A stretch of DNA of 64,000 nt, from the NCBI RefSeq assembly GCF_949628265.1, contig NC_088790.1:25920545-25984544 (forward strand). Direction: 5' to 3'. Position 1 is the stretch's first letter; the number at the start of each line of letters is the position of its first letter. The translations under genes and the position numbers were made by a program. The notes under the pieces were generated by a model. The model did not search any database. It was not told the DNA's origin and was given only the letters and a program-made list of their open reading frames with translations. Shown here piece after piece: positions 36,040-46,625 of this stretch. Source of the stretch: Cloeon dipterum. Its lineage: Eukaryota > Arthropoda > Insecta > Ephemeroptera > Baetidae.

Positions 36040-38164
36040 GACTGCCGGGTTGCAGCAGGAAGCAGAAACAAATCAGAAATTAATGCAGCAAACCGGATCA
36101 AAATAAATACACGTGTGTTCTGTGTTGGTTGAGTGTTTGTTATTATTTTTCTGCGCGAGCAGGGTTGCCAACCGACTGCGGCGGTGCGAGGCGGTGCGCG
36201 AGGTGACACTGACCCCTTGGCCTTGGGCTAGAGGCTCACGGCTCTTCGCGATATTTTTATTGAATAGATTGACGTGGCCTTTGGGGAAATTATACGAATT
36301 GCGCATTTTCTTTCTGAAGTGTTTGTTGTTGTTGCTGTTACTGCTTTTAGTTATTTAAAGCAGTTTATTCTGAAATATATGACTTGGACATGAGTGAAAA
36401 ATAATCGAATTTAAAATATTTAGTATAGCTTATTTTAAATCAATCGTCATTTTTTTGCTGTCAGTGGTATTGAAAACAACAAATCAATTGAATTTTAAAT
36501 AATTAAACTCCTTTGTTCGCAATGATTGTTTGATTTTTTAATTTTATATGTATTTGAAAATAATTTTTTTCATTCTTGGAGAGGAAAATATTTCGCCGAA
36601 ACTGGTGTTTTAATTTTTATCTTTCTCCACCTTTGATTGATTTTGTTACAAAGTGTCTGATAGAGATAAAAAGGCGCCTTTTCTTTTTCTTCGCAGCTTA
36701 CTCATCGCATCTCATAATCTTTGACCGAGTGCGCAGCAGGTTGCAAACCTTCCAGTATCCACGCCGCGCGTTCATCGCCCTGCAGCGTCATTTGTGCAAC
36801 CTCGCGCGCTTATTGTTTGTTAGTATTAGTCATGTTGCTTCGCGGATGCAAACAGGGATCTGATCTAAACCTTGAAACACGAGCATTCATCTCAATGGAG
36901 CGACGTAAAACTATACAGTCAACATAAGTGCGTAATAGTTACTTATCCTGTTCGTAGGACAACAACAAATAATAATTAAATCCTCGCAATAAGGAATCAG
37001 ATTAATTGGCCTGATTAAACAGCACTATAAAATAATTAAATGAGAGTTTATTAAATTTACTGAAATGATTTTTTTAAATTTGGAATTAACTTTATTTAAT
37101 TTAGAGCACCAAATTCTTTACAAGTAGGAGAGAAAAGCCACAGGAATTTCTGCGTCTGTGTGGCCGACGAGGAAAAATAAATGAATTTATCCTTGGGTGG
37201 CAAAATAAAAAAAGCGCGATGCGAGTAAAAAATGCGGTGTCTCGGTGCGGCGTCAGGTATGGTGGGAGCTGAGGATTCAGGCAGAAAAGTGCGTGTTTTC
37301 CGCGACGACAAAAAGGCTGAGGCAGGCGCAGGGGCGATTGCGGATCGGCGTGGCGCGTCGGCCACGTAGGCGTGGTGGTTCACGGCCGTTCACCACTTGG
37401 CTGACGACCTTAAAACAACAGGCTGTGTGTGTGTGCTGCTGCAGAGCAGACTGCTACTCGGATTCCTTGGAATCAGGCGGGCAGCAGCAGCAGCGGCGGC
37501 GGAATGCAATGCCAACCGGCACGCCGCGGCCGCCCCAACGCCTCTGGTCGGGCTCAACAATTTATTTATTCTCCTCTTCTCGCGCGCACTTGAGAGCAAA
37601 GAGATGCAATAGCAGCAATCCGGTCGGTCGGCTACTCGGATCGGCACCTCCTATTCAGGGCATTTGCAAGCGTAATACCTTGCGAGCAAAACACATACGC
37701 GCGATCACACACACACCGCACTTAGGAATGCAGCGAGCGAGCGATTCTCTCCTTGAAAGGCGGTTGCAAATCGTGTAAATGGCAAACGCAGCCGGTGAGA
37801 TCTGTCGCGGGTGCAGAAATTAGGAACACCTGCCGACTGATAACGGGGAATTTCGCCTCCTTGTCATCAATAATAAGCAGCCAGCACTTCGCGGAAATTT
37901 GCGATTCAAAGTCTGCTTTTTGTTTACTGACAAATTATCAGGCCGTCCTCTGAATTTTTTCGGCCTTGTTTCCAAATACGCAGCAGTGCCACTCAATTTC
38001 GCCCGGCTTTCCCTATCTTTTCCTTTGTGCTGGTTAAAAAGGTCAATTTGGAAAAGCCTTGAGATGCAAATCGTAGTGACAGATGACTTTGGAAACTTGG
38101 AGAACAATAATTGTTGATTATTTATTACGTAACACTGCGGTATTAAATTGGGTTTTGATATAAG

Positions 38165-38440
38165 GATGACAATTTTCAATAGTAAAAAAGGACCTTGCTT
38201 AATTTTTTTCAAATTTTCTACGAAATTTACTTGGCAGATTTCGATTCTTCTAGTCGAGATCTGTCCAACTGCGTATGAAACCTTTTAGGGAAACTCTTTG
38301 TTGTGAAATAAAATAGAATTTCGTGTAAGGAGACAGTCCTCAATATTTAACATCCACTTTTATAAAAAAAAATACAGTGCTATTTTGGTTTCAACTGAAT
38401 CCTAAGAGATGAGTTCATGCATTGGCAACAAGCAAGAAAA
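38165..38440 (+). mobile_element. Family A MITE copy 3 (degraded)
   Basis: Keeps GAGATCTGTCCAAC, TAGGGAAACTCTTTG, AACTGAATCCTAAGAGATGAG and GCATTGGCAACAAGCA from the family; both inverted ends are lost. Confidence 0.7.
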
Positions 38441-40093
38441 TTAATGACAGAAACGTCAATTTGAATTGGCGAAGAATTAAAATTTAAGGCCTGATGCTTT
38501 TTTTATTAAAATTAGGAAACGTAATCGTGTTTAATCTTTACAAATTTTATCGAATTGCACATTGCACACGAGTAATGTTGAAATTATTACTTTTGTTTGT
38601 GTCTGCTCACTCGGGCAGACTGATTTCGTGCAATTGGAGTACCAGAAATATATGTATAATCAGTGCCCGGAGACAAGTTAGCCTTGCATACCAAATAGCT
38701 GAATAACCAAAACATGTACAATGACCTTTCGCCGCTGCTGTCTGCCTTTTTAATTGAGCGGCCTGCTGTTGTTCCCAAGCAGAAGAAACTAGGCGAGACA
38801 GCACAGGCGAACAAAAAACTTAAACCTGACACCACGAGCAAAGGCCATCAATGGGAGCAGCAAAAGGAATATAAAAAACCTGTATGGGAGTGTAACAAAA
38901 ACGTGATTTAAATAATCTTATCCTTCGCCCCCGTTATAAATTAATAATAATTCTTTCCTCTGTTTGAAGTAAAACTGTACAGGAAAATTTCGAGATAAAA
39001 ATCGTCCGGTTTTACTGGCAATCGAACAGGGTGGTTTTTACAGGGGTTGAAAGATCAACGTTTTCACCCCCGAAAAACACATCAAATGAATCTAAAATAA
39101 AACCCGATAAAAAATTACACCATAATTCGCAAACCGTGTTGGCTAGATCCGTTTAGCTTTTTTAGAAATTTAACAAAATTTGAAATTTAATTGTTGCTTG
39201 GCCCTGATTTCATTATTGTATATTTTAGAAATAATTGTTGCTAAATTCCACTAACAAGAGACTCAATTAATGAACCTCTTTGATATAGCCAACGATGCAA
39301 ATTGATATTAATTGTTTAATTTTACCCTTTGCAAATATCTTCTTCCCGTCCATAAATAAAATAATTAAAAAAATCCAAATTTGGCGCGAAAGTAAATTTC
39401 CCAGAAGTCATGACACACAATGCAAAACGGCAGGAAGAGACGGCCTCCAGCTCCCCCACTGACTTTGTGAAGTCGTCGGCGCGTCCGCCGCCCCCGAAGC
39501 AATCTGCGAAAGGTCAAAAACACAGGCACTCCATTTCCCACACCTCCGCGCGCCGTTGTTGTGTGTTTGTTTGCGCCCACTAAGTAAATTACGCACTCTC
39601 TCTCGCCGGCCGAGAGCACGGCAGCGGCTGGGCAAAGGGGGCGATTGCGAAAGGCCATAACGAAATAGGCAAGCGGGATTTATTTTCGACGGCGAGACGC
39701 ATTCCAGGAGGGCGGCTGGCTGCTGGGCATCGGCCTGGCCAGACCGAGCCACGCCAGAGCCAGACAGACGCGCATTACGTATCAGGGGAGACGACACCCA
39801 GCACCCAGCCCGCCAACGAAAGAGAGCTGCACAGAAACAATATTCGTTCGAGATTCGAGTGCGCGCCTTTTCCCTGTGAACGTGAACGCAAACGGCAGAC
39901 GCGTCTCGTAAAGAAATCTCCCGGGCCGCCGTACGTCCACCAACGCCGGCAGAGCGTGCTATTTTAAATAAACGTCTGTCCCATTAAGTTTCGCGTTAAG
40001 GAGGAAATAAAGCAACATTTCAAAATTTATCGACTATCACGCGCGATGCTGACGCCACAACCTCAAAAATTTGGTGTTGGGCTATCGCGGCTT

Positions 40094-40426
40094 TTAAAGA
40101 GGATTTATACCGCAAAAGCCTGGAAAATCGGGAACTTAAGATTCAGTTGAAGCCAAAATTGACCTAATTTTTTTTTAGAAAAGTGGCTACAAAATTAGCA
40201 TGCTTTTCAAATGGTGAGGACTGTCTCTCCTTACTTGAAATCCTATTTTATTTCACAACAAAGAGTTGGACAGATCTCGACGAGAGGAATCGAAATCTGC
40301 GAAGAAAATGTGGTCAAGCGACTGAAATTTCGGAGAAGCAAGTTCCTTTTTGGATTGTTGCGAATTGTTTATCGATCCAACAATTCAAATAATTTTCAAT
40401 TGTCACCCTGTATCAATCCACTTTAA
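40094..40426 (-). mobile_element. TTAA-flanked MITE, family A copy 4
   Basis: Complete ends: TTAA|AGAGGATTTATAC and GTATCAATCCACT|TTAA. The interior is a shortened reverse complement of A1 (TTCAGTTGAAGCC, CAGATCTCGACGAGAGGAAT, CAACAATTCAAATAATTTTC). Confidence 0.85.
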
Positions 40427-41728
40427 TTTATTGTTTACTGTTTGAACCGTCTCGTTTTCACAGACACATTCCAAGTTTTATCACCTCCAAATAATTAAAT
40501 CAGTTCGATTTTTATTCCTCCAATTAATTCAGGACGAACTAGGAATGGCAGCTGTCTGTCATCCTCTTGAAGCAAATCAAAATAGACTTCAAGGGTCTAT
40601 CTGAGTGAGAGGACTAAAAGGGCTTTTCCTGCTTGAACAAAGAGCAGAAAGTGTTAACTTCAATTTATTATCTCTGATCTGCTATAGACAGTGTGTTATG
40701 CCGTAAAGATGCCCTTTGCAATTGCGGTTATCTTGCTAAAAGCTAAACTCCGTCTCCGAATATCACCACTTTGAACGAAAATTGAAAGGCCCTATCCTCA
40801 AGACCCACTTGAGGGAAACTGCTGGCTCAGCATCTCGGGTTTTGAAGCCGAACATAATGGACCGGAGCTTCCGCATGCCTTCAGAAATTCTAGAATCGAA
40901 ATGTCAAGCAGCTTACTTATTTTTAAGCCATTTTTGGCACACAAAAGTGCCTTTTACATCACTTCTCTCGCTGTCAAACGCAAAATAAGCAAGTTAGTGC
41001 ACCCAGTGCGCCATCATTGTTACATTCCCACGGGTGTACGCCGCGCCATGAAAGTGTGGACCACGCTAAACCAATTGAGAGGAGAGGAGTCTCGTGGGAA
41101 AAGGCGCGCTTCGCGCCCTTTTAAGGCGCGAGTGTGGCTCATGGGCGGTGGCGCCGTCGGCGGCCGGAATGCGAGGCTCACTTGCTTACTAACTAGGACA
41201 AAAAAGAAGCCGCCGCGGCCGCGCCAAAGAGCACTGCACCGCGCGCGTCTGCCGTCTATTTATTTATAATGGGCTACCTTGCCCTCTCGCACGCCTTTCA
41301 GAGCCCACGTGTGCGCGCTTGCCTCCTTTGTAATTAAATTAGCCGTCCGCTCGATCGATCTCGCGGCGAACTGACTGACTGAGTCGCCATTTTCGATCAT
41401 GCATTATCGATGCACGCGAATCGACACGCGTTGTTCTAATATATACATATGGATGCGGTATACCGTTTTGATTTGTTCGTTCGGGGGCGACCGCTCTGGG
41501 ACGCACGTGTGCGCCTCTGGTGCCACCGAAAGGGTTGAATGCTAATAAACCGATTTTGAATACTCGCAGGACACTCGGTTTGAACGGATCGATTATTGCG
41601 GTTGATTAAAAAGGAAACAGACAGGATAGATTTTGTGGTTGGTGCGTTACGTGGGTATTTTTATTTCCACAATCATTCGTAATTGGTCTCATTGTCAGAT
41701 TCAAACTCAAAGTAATCAAGAGAAAGGG

Positions 41729-42012
41729 TTAAAGAGGATTGATACTAAAAAATCCTTGATGCTAATGCAGAAACTGTCTCCTTACTTGAAATCCTATTTT
41801 ATTCCACAACTAAAAGGTTTCACACGCTGTTGGACAGATCTCGACGAGAGGAATCAAAATCTGCCTAGAAAATGTGGTCAAGCGCATCAAATTTTAGAGA
41901 AAATTTGAATTTTTACTGTAACAAAATGTAGAACAAATTGTTTATCAATCAACTACTGCTTATTGCATCCAACAATTCAAATAATAATTGTCAATCGTTG
42001 CCCTGTATCAAT
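41729..42012 (-). mobile_element. Family A MITE copy 5
   Basis: Left end TTAA|AGAGGATTGATACTA; interior ACAGATCTCGACGAGAGGAAT; the right end breaks off after CCTGTATCAATAAG, just before the LINE. Confidence 0.75.
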
Positions 42013-42285
42013 AAGTTGACAAAGCCGAAGTGAGCCTGGAAGACTAGCAAAAGAGACATCACAAAAAATAAAATATTTGTTCTCATTTGTCATGTAAGAC
42101 GCCTTGCAAAGGGAGGGAAGCTGTGCCGCCGAACAGTCTTTCAGTGTGGGTGCCATTCAACTCTTTCAAGACGTGACAAGGTCAAAAACAAATAAATTAC
42201 ACCAGAGCAGGTACAAAAGTTCCTAATAAGATATGCTCCAAAATTTGGATCGCTTAGAGCCTAAAAAGAGAGAGGGGAGAAAGTA

Positions 42286-43701
42286 ATGGCTGGCTCAGGT
42301 CGCTTGGTAAAGCGGCTCCTGCTTTGCCTTGCGATATCAGCGGTTTTTCGGCCCAGCAGAGCCTTTCAACGAAGCAAGAACACCCATGAACATCCGTGGA
42401 CAAAGTTTCGACCACCGGATGGTGCGGTTCGCACCCCTGTTGTCCACAGGGTGAGTGTACCTGTTTGGATGCTGCTAGTGCACTATGGAAGCATTGAAGT
42501 GGCCGAGAGTCGTGCGGTATGCAGACAACGACGGCGGCGTGAGAGCGGTGTGCTGCTGCAGCGTGCTGCTCGGCACCTGCTTTTCATGCCAGGAATGCCC
42601 ACGGCGCGCCGCCCAGTTTACTTTCTTCTGGGTAGCGTAAATTCTCATTGTATGACAACCGCTTATTTCTGTTTCGTCGGAACTGGAGCGTATTTCCTCA
42701 TCATCCTAATTTCCATGATGGACATCGAGACCAATCCTGGCCCTGCTGACGAGCCCATTAGCATGGAGGCGCTCAGCAGGCTTCTCGATGAAAAACTAAA
42801 GGTCACCAACAACGCGATCGATGGCCTGAAGAACGTCGTGGAGGGTTTTGGTACTCGATTGACAAAAATGTCGGACAAAATCGAAGAACTAACAAATGAA
42901 AAAGTGGCCCTTGTCGCGCGGGTTGATCGACTAGAGAAGCAACTCGCCACTCAAGAGGGCGAAAGGCGACGCAGAAACGCGGTGGTATTCGGCGTCCCAA
43001 CCAGGGACAACCTCGAATCAGCGGTTGATGACCTGATATTTGAAAAATTGAAGCTGCCAAAAAAGCCCAGGGAGGAGATCGTTGAGAGCTTCTTCCGCAT
43101 TGGAAAGCCTGATGGACAAACGCGGCCAATTGTGATTAAATTCTGTAGCCAGGCGCAAAAGAGCAGCGTGATGAAAAACTCCACCAAGCTGAAGGGAACA
43201 AATGTAGCCATCACTGACGATCTGACCCCTGAGGAGAGGACTGTTCGTCGCGAGCTTCTCAACGCGCGCAAAGCCGCTATGCAGGCAGGCATGCAAGTGA
43301 AAATCCAACGAAATGACTTAATCGTTAATGGTGAAAAAATTACTATCGTGGACATACGAAAAGTGGGCTGGCTCGATACCCTTCGGCAGCCGCGGCAGAA
43401 GATCAGCAATGATGGCGAGAGCGTGGCAAGCACATCGCAGAACAACAGGGGCCAGGCGGCGGCGGCGAAGAAGCGCGACCGCCAGACTGCCATGCTCTCG
43501 CCCGACAATCCGCCCCTCGTACCCCGAGCAGGCCTGCCCCAGGGTTTTGCCACCGCGCCCCTCAACAAAAAGAAAGCGTCCAGCCAGACAAAGGCGGTGG
43601 GCAACTCCCAGGGGGGCAGGAAGGCTCGGAGTCTCGAGAGGGTGACGAGGTCAACGAAAATGGACAGCCGAGAGAGCAGCGAGGGCTCCACCGCAGAGTG
43701 A
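42286..43701 (+). CDS. LINE ORF1 protein with N-terminal 2A-like ribosome-skipping motif
   Basis: 471 residues. Residues 11-22 are hydrophobic and signal-peptide-like (LLLCLAISAVF), and 134-145 form a second hydrophobic stretch. Directly after it DIETNPGP at 146-153 matches the 2A consensus D-x-E-x-N-P-G-P, where translation is expected to release after G152 and resume at P153. Residues about 160-228 are heptad-rich coiled coil (LLDEKLKVTNN, RLEKQLATQEGE). After this comes an RRM/transposase-22-like RNA-binding region (RRRRNAVVFGVP, FRIGKPDGQTRPIVIKF) as in L1- and CR1-type ORF1 proteins. The tail from about 375 is basic and Gln/Ser-rich. 2A motifs near the ORF1 start are known from several non-LTR elements; a 152-residue leader would be split off here. 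The stop TGA overlaps the start of ORF2. Confidence 0.85.
   Translation: MAGSGRLVKRLLLCLAISAVFRPSRAFQRSKNTHEHPWTKFRPPDGAVRTPVVHRVSVPVWMLLVHYGSIEVAESRAVCRQRRRRESGVLLQRAARHLLFMPGMPTARRPVYFLLGSVNSHCMTTAYFCFVGTGAYFLIILISMMDIETNPGPADEPISMEALSRLLDEKLKVTNNAIDGLKNVVEGFGTRLTKMSDKIEELTNEKVALVARVDRLEKQLATQEGERRRRNAVVFGVPTRDNLESAVDDLIFEKLKLPKKPREEIVESFFRIGKPDGQTRPIVIKFCSQAQKSSVMKNSTKLKGTNVAITDDLTPEERTVRRELLNARKAAMQAGMQVKIQRNDLIVNGEKITIVDIRKVGWLDTLRQPRQKISNDGESVASTSQNNRGQAAAAKKRDRQTAMLSPDNPPLVPRAGLPQGFATAPLNKKKASSQTKAVGNSQGGRKARSLERVTRSTKMDSRESSEGSTAE
42721..42744 (+). other. 2A-like peptide motif coding sequence
   Basis: Codons for D-I-E-T-N-P-G-P in frame in LINE ORF1, residues 146-153, preceded by a hydrophobic, Leu/Ile-rich stretch as in functional 2A sequences. 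Activity is inferred from the exact consensus. Confidence 0.85.
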
Positions 43702-46625
43702 AGACACCTGAACTGGTGCTGAAAGGTGATATCATAAATTTTATATGTGATGAAAAAGTGAATTCAAATTGTTATTTTAAAGCGATCAGTGTTAATGCTC
43801 AGTCCCTCGCCGACATTGACCATATGAGATTGTTGCGGCACCAGGTGTCACTAAATTGCGTAGATCTAATAGCAATAACTGAAACATGGTTAAAAAATAA
43901 ACACAACCTCGACAAGCAGTTTGAAATTCCGGGCTATCAATTTGTTCGGCATGACCGACCAACAACACGAGGCGGCGGTATTGCTTTTTACCTGCGGAAA
44001 AATATTGCCTTTAAAATAATTTCAAATTCAGATCAGACTGCCTCTAATTCCGCGGAATTTTGTATTTTTGAAGTCGTTCTCAAAGGCTGCAGAATTCTAA
44101 TTTGCATAATTTACAGGCGACCACTCTATTCTGTAAATTTTGAGGCATTTTTTATTGAGTTACAAAAATGCTATGCCAATTACGAATTTTGTATGTTGAT
44201 GGGTGATTTCAATTGCAACTTTAAGCAAAAGTCGCTGTTGCTCAGCTCTTTGTTAAATAATATGCGAGATTTGGGCTTGAATAGGCTGCCGATCGATGAC
44301 ACTCATCTTGCATACAACGCGGTCACTACGATTGATGCAATTATCTGTTCCTCCAATTTAAATGTCGTTGATTGTGGAAAAATGCACAACCTTTTATCGA
44401 GTCACTCTATCCTCTATGTGGTTCTCGAAATTGAAGTCTGTGATAAAACCGAGAGTGTGATACTTATCCGTGAGTTTCACAAAATCGAGCGTGACATTCT
44501 GTTGAGAGAAGCGCGTGGAGTTGAGTGGCATAAAGGGGCTGAAAATTTGTCAATTGATGATTTTTTAGCCAACTTTAACAAAAATTTGCTGTCCCTCTAC
44601 GACAAGGTTGCGCCGAAGAAGAGAGTCACTAAGACAGTCAAATTCAGGCCAAGTTTGCCTGCCGACATTGACAAATTAGCCGTGGAACGTGACAAAGCGC
44701 ATAAAGTAGCCAAAAAGAGTAAAAATAAGGAGTCGTTTAAAATATTTAAATCACTAAGAAATAGAGTCAAGCAAAAAATCCTAAATTTCCAAAAGTCAGT
44801 TATTTATAATTCACTCGATAAAGCGGGCGCGAGCAGGCATTTATGGGGCAAATTGCGTTCTCTTGGGCTTATGAAAAGCAAGGCTAGCAGTGCGGATTTC
44901 CCCCTCTCGGTGGACGAACTAGTTGACGGGCTCACAGTGAGGAGACAGCCGGAGGTCCTGGTCCGCATAGACTACAATCTTCGGCTGCCTCGAGTCATTG
45001 AAAGCGATGATAAATTTTACTTCAGGTACGTCCGTCCGCTGGAGGTGAAAATGGCACTGCGTAGCATCGAGTCATCTGCCGAAGGAATTGATGCAATTTG
45101 CAACAAAATGCTTAAGCTACCAGTCGATGTTATCCTGCCGTCTTTAACCCACATTATCAATACCGCGCTACAGACGGGTCACTTCCCGACAGAATGGAAA
45201 AAGGCGATACTGAAGCCTTTGCCAAAAGTGAGTCGCCCGGCCACCGCGAGCGACTATCGGCCAATAAGTATCCTCTGCACCGCGTCAAAAATCCTCGAAA
45301 AAGTCGTTCATGACCAAGTGATAAATTATTTGAGTAGCTTTAACGTGATAGATTCATTCCAGTCTGGTTTTCGGAGCAAACACAGTACCACAACAGCGCT
45401 TTTGAAAATAACTGAAGACCTCCGGGTCTCAATTTTCAAAGGCGAGCTGACGCTGATGATATTTTTAGATTACTCCAAGGCCTTTGATCTTGTTGATCAT
45501 TCACTTCTTTTGATTAAATTGCAGCAGTTAAATTTTTCGGAATCGGCAATAAATTTTTTTCGCAGTTTTCTCAGCGGGAGAACGCACGCGATCAGGGGTG
45601 AAGGCGGAAAATTCTCAAAATGGGTTGAAATCGAGGCAGGTGTTCCACAGGGCTCGGTTCTCGGCCCATTATTGTTTTCCGTGTTCACGCATGACGTTGT
45701 GCATCTCTTTAAAGGGCGCTGCAATTATCACCTTTACGCTGACGACATACAGCTATACTTGAGCTGCAGGCCGGACGAGATTGTAAATTCTGTCGCAGTA
45801 ATGAATGCTATTTTAAATGATGTTGTCATATGGTCTGAGCGACACGGGCTTAAGCTGAATCCGCGGAAAACGCAAGTTCTGCTGGTCGGGTCCGAGCGAG
45901 TTCACTCCAGGCTCGACTTAAAGAACTTGAGTAATGTGCGCATAATGGAAACGGAATTGCCGTATCGTGACGAGGTGGATGTAGATTACGTCGAGTTTGA
46001 TTTCAGCGACCGAGTCAAAAACTTAGGCATTGTGTTCGACCGATACCTGTCATGGGAAGGGCAAGTCTCGCGAATTTTTCAAAAAGTCTTTGGCACGTTA
46101 AAAACTTTAGAGAAGTTTAGGAATGTGACTCCAGAAAAAATCAGAATTAAACTAGTAAAAGCGTTGATACTACCCCATTTCGACTACTCTGATGTTGTGT
46201 TTTGTAACTTGAGCGCGGCGCAGATCAATAGGCTGCAAGTATTGCAAAATCATCTCATAAGGTATATTTTCGGAGTGAAACGTGGTCAGCGACTTTCCCC
46301 GTTGTACAAAAAATGCCAAATATTAAATGTCACTGATAGACGTAAACTGCATATTCTAGTCCAGACTCACAAAATTTTGTATAATAATAGTCCTCAATAT
46401 TTGCGCAATCTTGTAACAACAATGCATGATGTCGATTTTTTGGGTAGGTCACGGGCGCATCGAATGCGACTTCGGGCCCCCTTTGTCAGTGTAACAGTGC
46501 CTGAGCAGTGCTTCCAAGTCATTTGTTATCGCCTGTGGAACAACCTGTCGCCGAATCTGTGTATGAATGGGAACTCAAGTGCATTCAAACAAAAACTGAG
46601 CCAAACATTTCTTGCCAAATACTGA
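43698..46625 (+). CDS. LINE ORF2: endonuclease and reverse transcriptase
   Basis: 975 residues as numbered from the GTG at 43698. The APE-type endonuclease occupies about 26-250: SVNAQSL (N33), ITETW (E62), IIYRRP, GDFN (169-172), DAI (D213) and SSHS (H236). The reverse transcriptase is at about 470-740: LKPLPKVSRPATASDYRPISI, FLDYSKAFD with catalytic D591, GVPQGSVLGPLLF and YADD at 680-683. The C-terminal domain (LPHFDYSDVVF, RLQVLQNHLIRYIFG) is typical of CR1/Jockey-like elements. The frame is -1 relative to ORF1 and shares the four bases GTGA with its end. The first ATG in frame lies inside the endonuclease after SVNAQSL, so translation must start without a normal AUG or be coupled to ORF1. 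Confidence 0.92.
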   Translation: MKTPELVLKGDIINFICDEKVNSNCYFKAISVNAQSLADIDHMRLLRHQVSLNCVDLIAITETWLKNKHNLDKQFEIPGYQFVRHDRPTTRGGGIAFYLRKNIAFKIISNSDQTASNSAEFCIFEVVLKGCRILICIIYRRPLYSVNFEAFFIELQKCYANYEFCMLMGDFNCNFKQKSLLLSSLLNNMRDLGLNRLPIDDTHLAYNAVTTIDAIICSSNLNVVDCGKMHNLLSSHSILYVVLEIEVCDKTESVILIREFHKIERDILLREARGVEWHKGAENLSIDDFLANFNKNLLSLYDKVAPKKRVTKTVKFRPSLPADIDKLAVERDKAHKVAKKSKNKESFKIFKSLRNRVKQKILNFQKSVIYNSLDKAGASRHLWGKLRSLGLMKSKASSADFPLSVDELVDGLTVRRQPEVLVRIDYNLRLPRVIESDDKFYFRYVRPLEVKMALRSIESSAEGIDAICNKMLKLPVDVILPSLTHIINTALQTGHFPTEWKKAILKPLPKVSRPATASDYRPISILCTASKILEKVVHDQVINYLSSFNVIDSFQSGFRSKHSTTTALLKITEDLRVSIFKGELTLMIFLDYSKAFDLVDHSLLLIKLQQLNFSESAINFFRSFLSGRTHAIRGEGGKFSKWVEIEAGVPQGSVLGPLLFSVFTHDVVHLFKGRCNYHLYADDIQLYLSCRPDEIVNSVAVMNAILNDVVIWSERHGLKLNPRKTQVLLVGSERVHSRLDLKNLSNVRIMETELPYRDEVDVDYVEFDFSDRVKNLGIVFDRYLSWEGQVSRIFQKVFGTLKTLEKFRNVTPEKIRIKLVKALILPHFDYSDVVFCNLSAAQINRLQVLQNHLIRYIFGVKRGQRLSPLYKKCQILNVTDRRKLHILVQTHKILYNNSPQYLRNLVTTMHDVDFLGRSRAHRMRLRAPFVSVTVPEQCFQVICYRLWNNLSPNLCMNGNSSAFKQKLSQTFLAKY

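Larger units (their letters stand above)
36040..42015. other. Intergenic region between ZCCHC4 and the LINE
   Basis: No gene recognised. It holds MITE copies A3 (38165-38440), A4 (40094-40426) and A5 (41729-42012). GC-rich patches occur near 37230-37780 (with a CAG/CGG run at 37481-37500), 39400-39990 and 41000-41560; ORFs there look like composition artefacts. Some patches could be promoters or enhancers; the sequence alone does not say. Confidence 0.45.

Noticed and set aside
37245-37778. 177-codon plus ORF
   Set aside because: Basic low-complexity translation over a CAG/CGG run; opposite-strand ORFs are equally long and no domain is seen.
42663-43691. Minus-strand ORFs up to 246 codons opposite LINE ORF1
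   Set aside because: Antisense shadows; the plus frame has the 2A motif, coiled coil and RNA-binding region.
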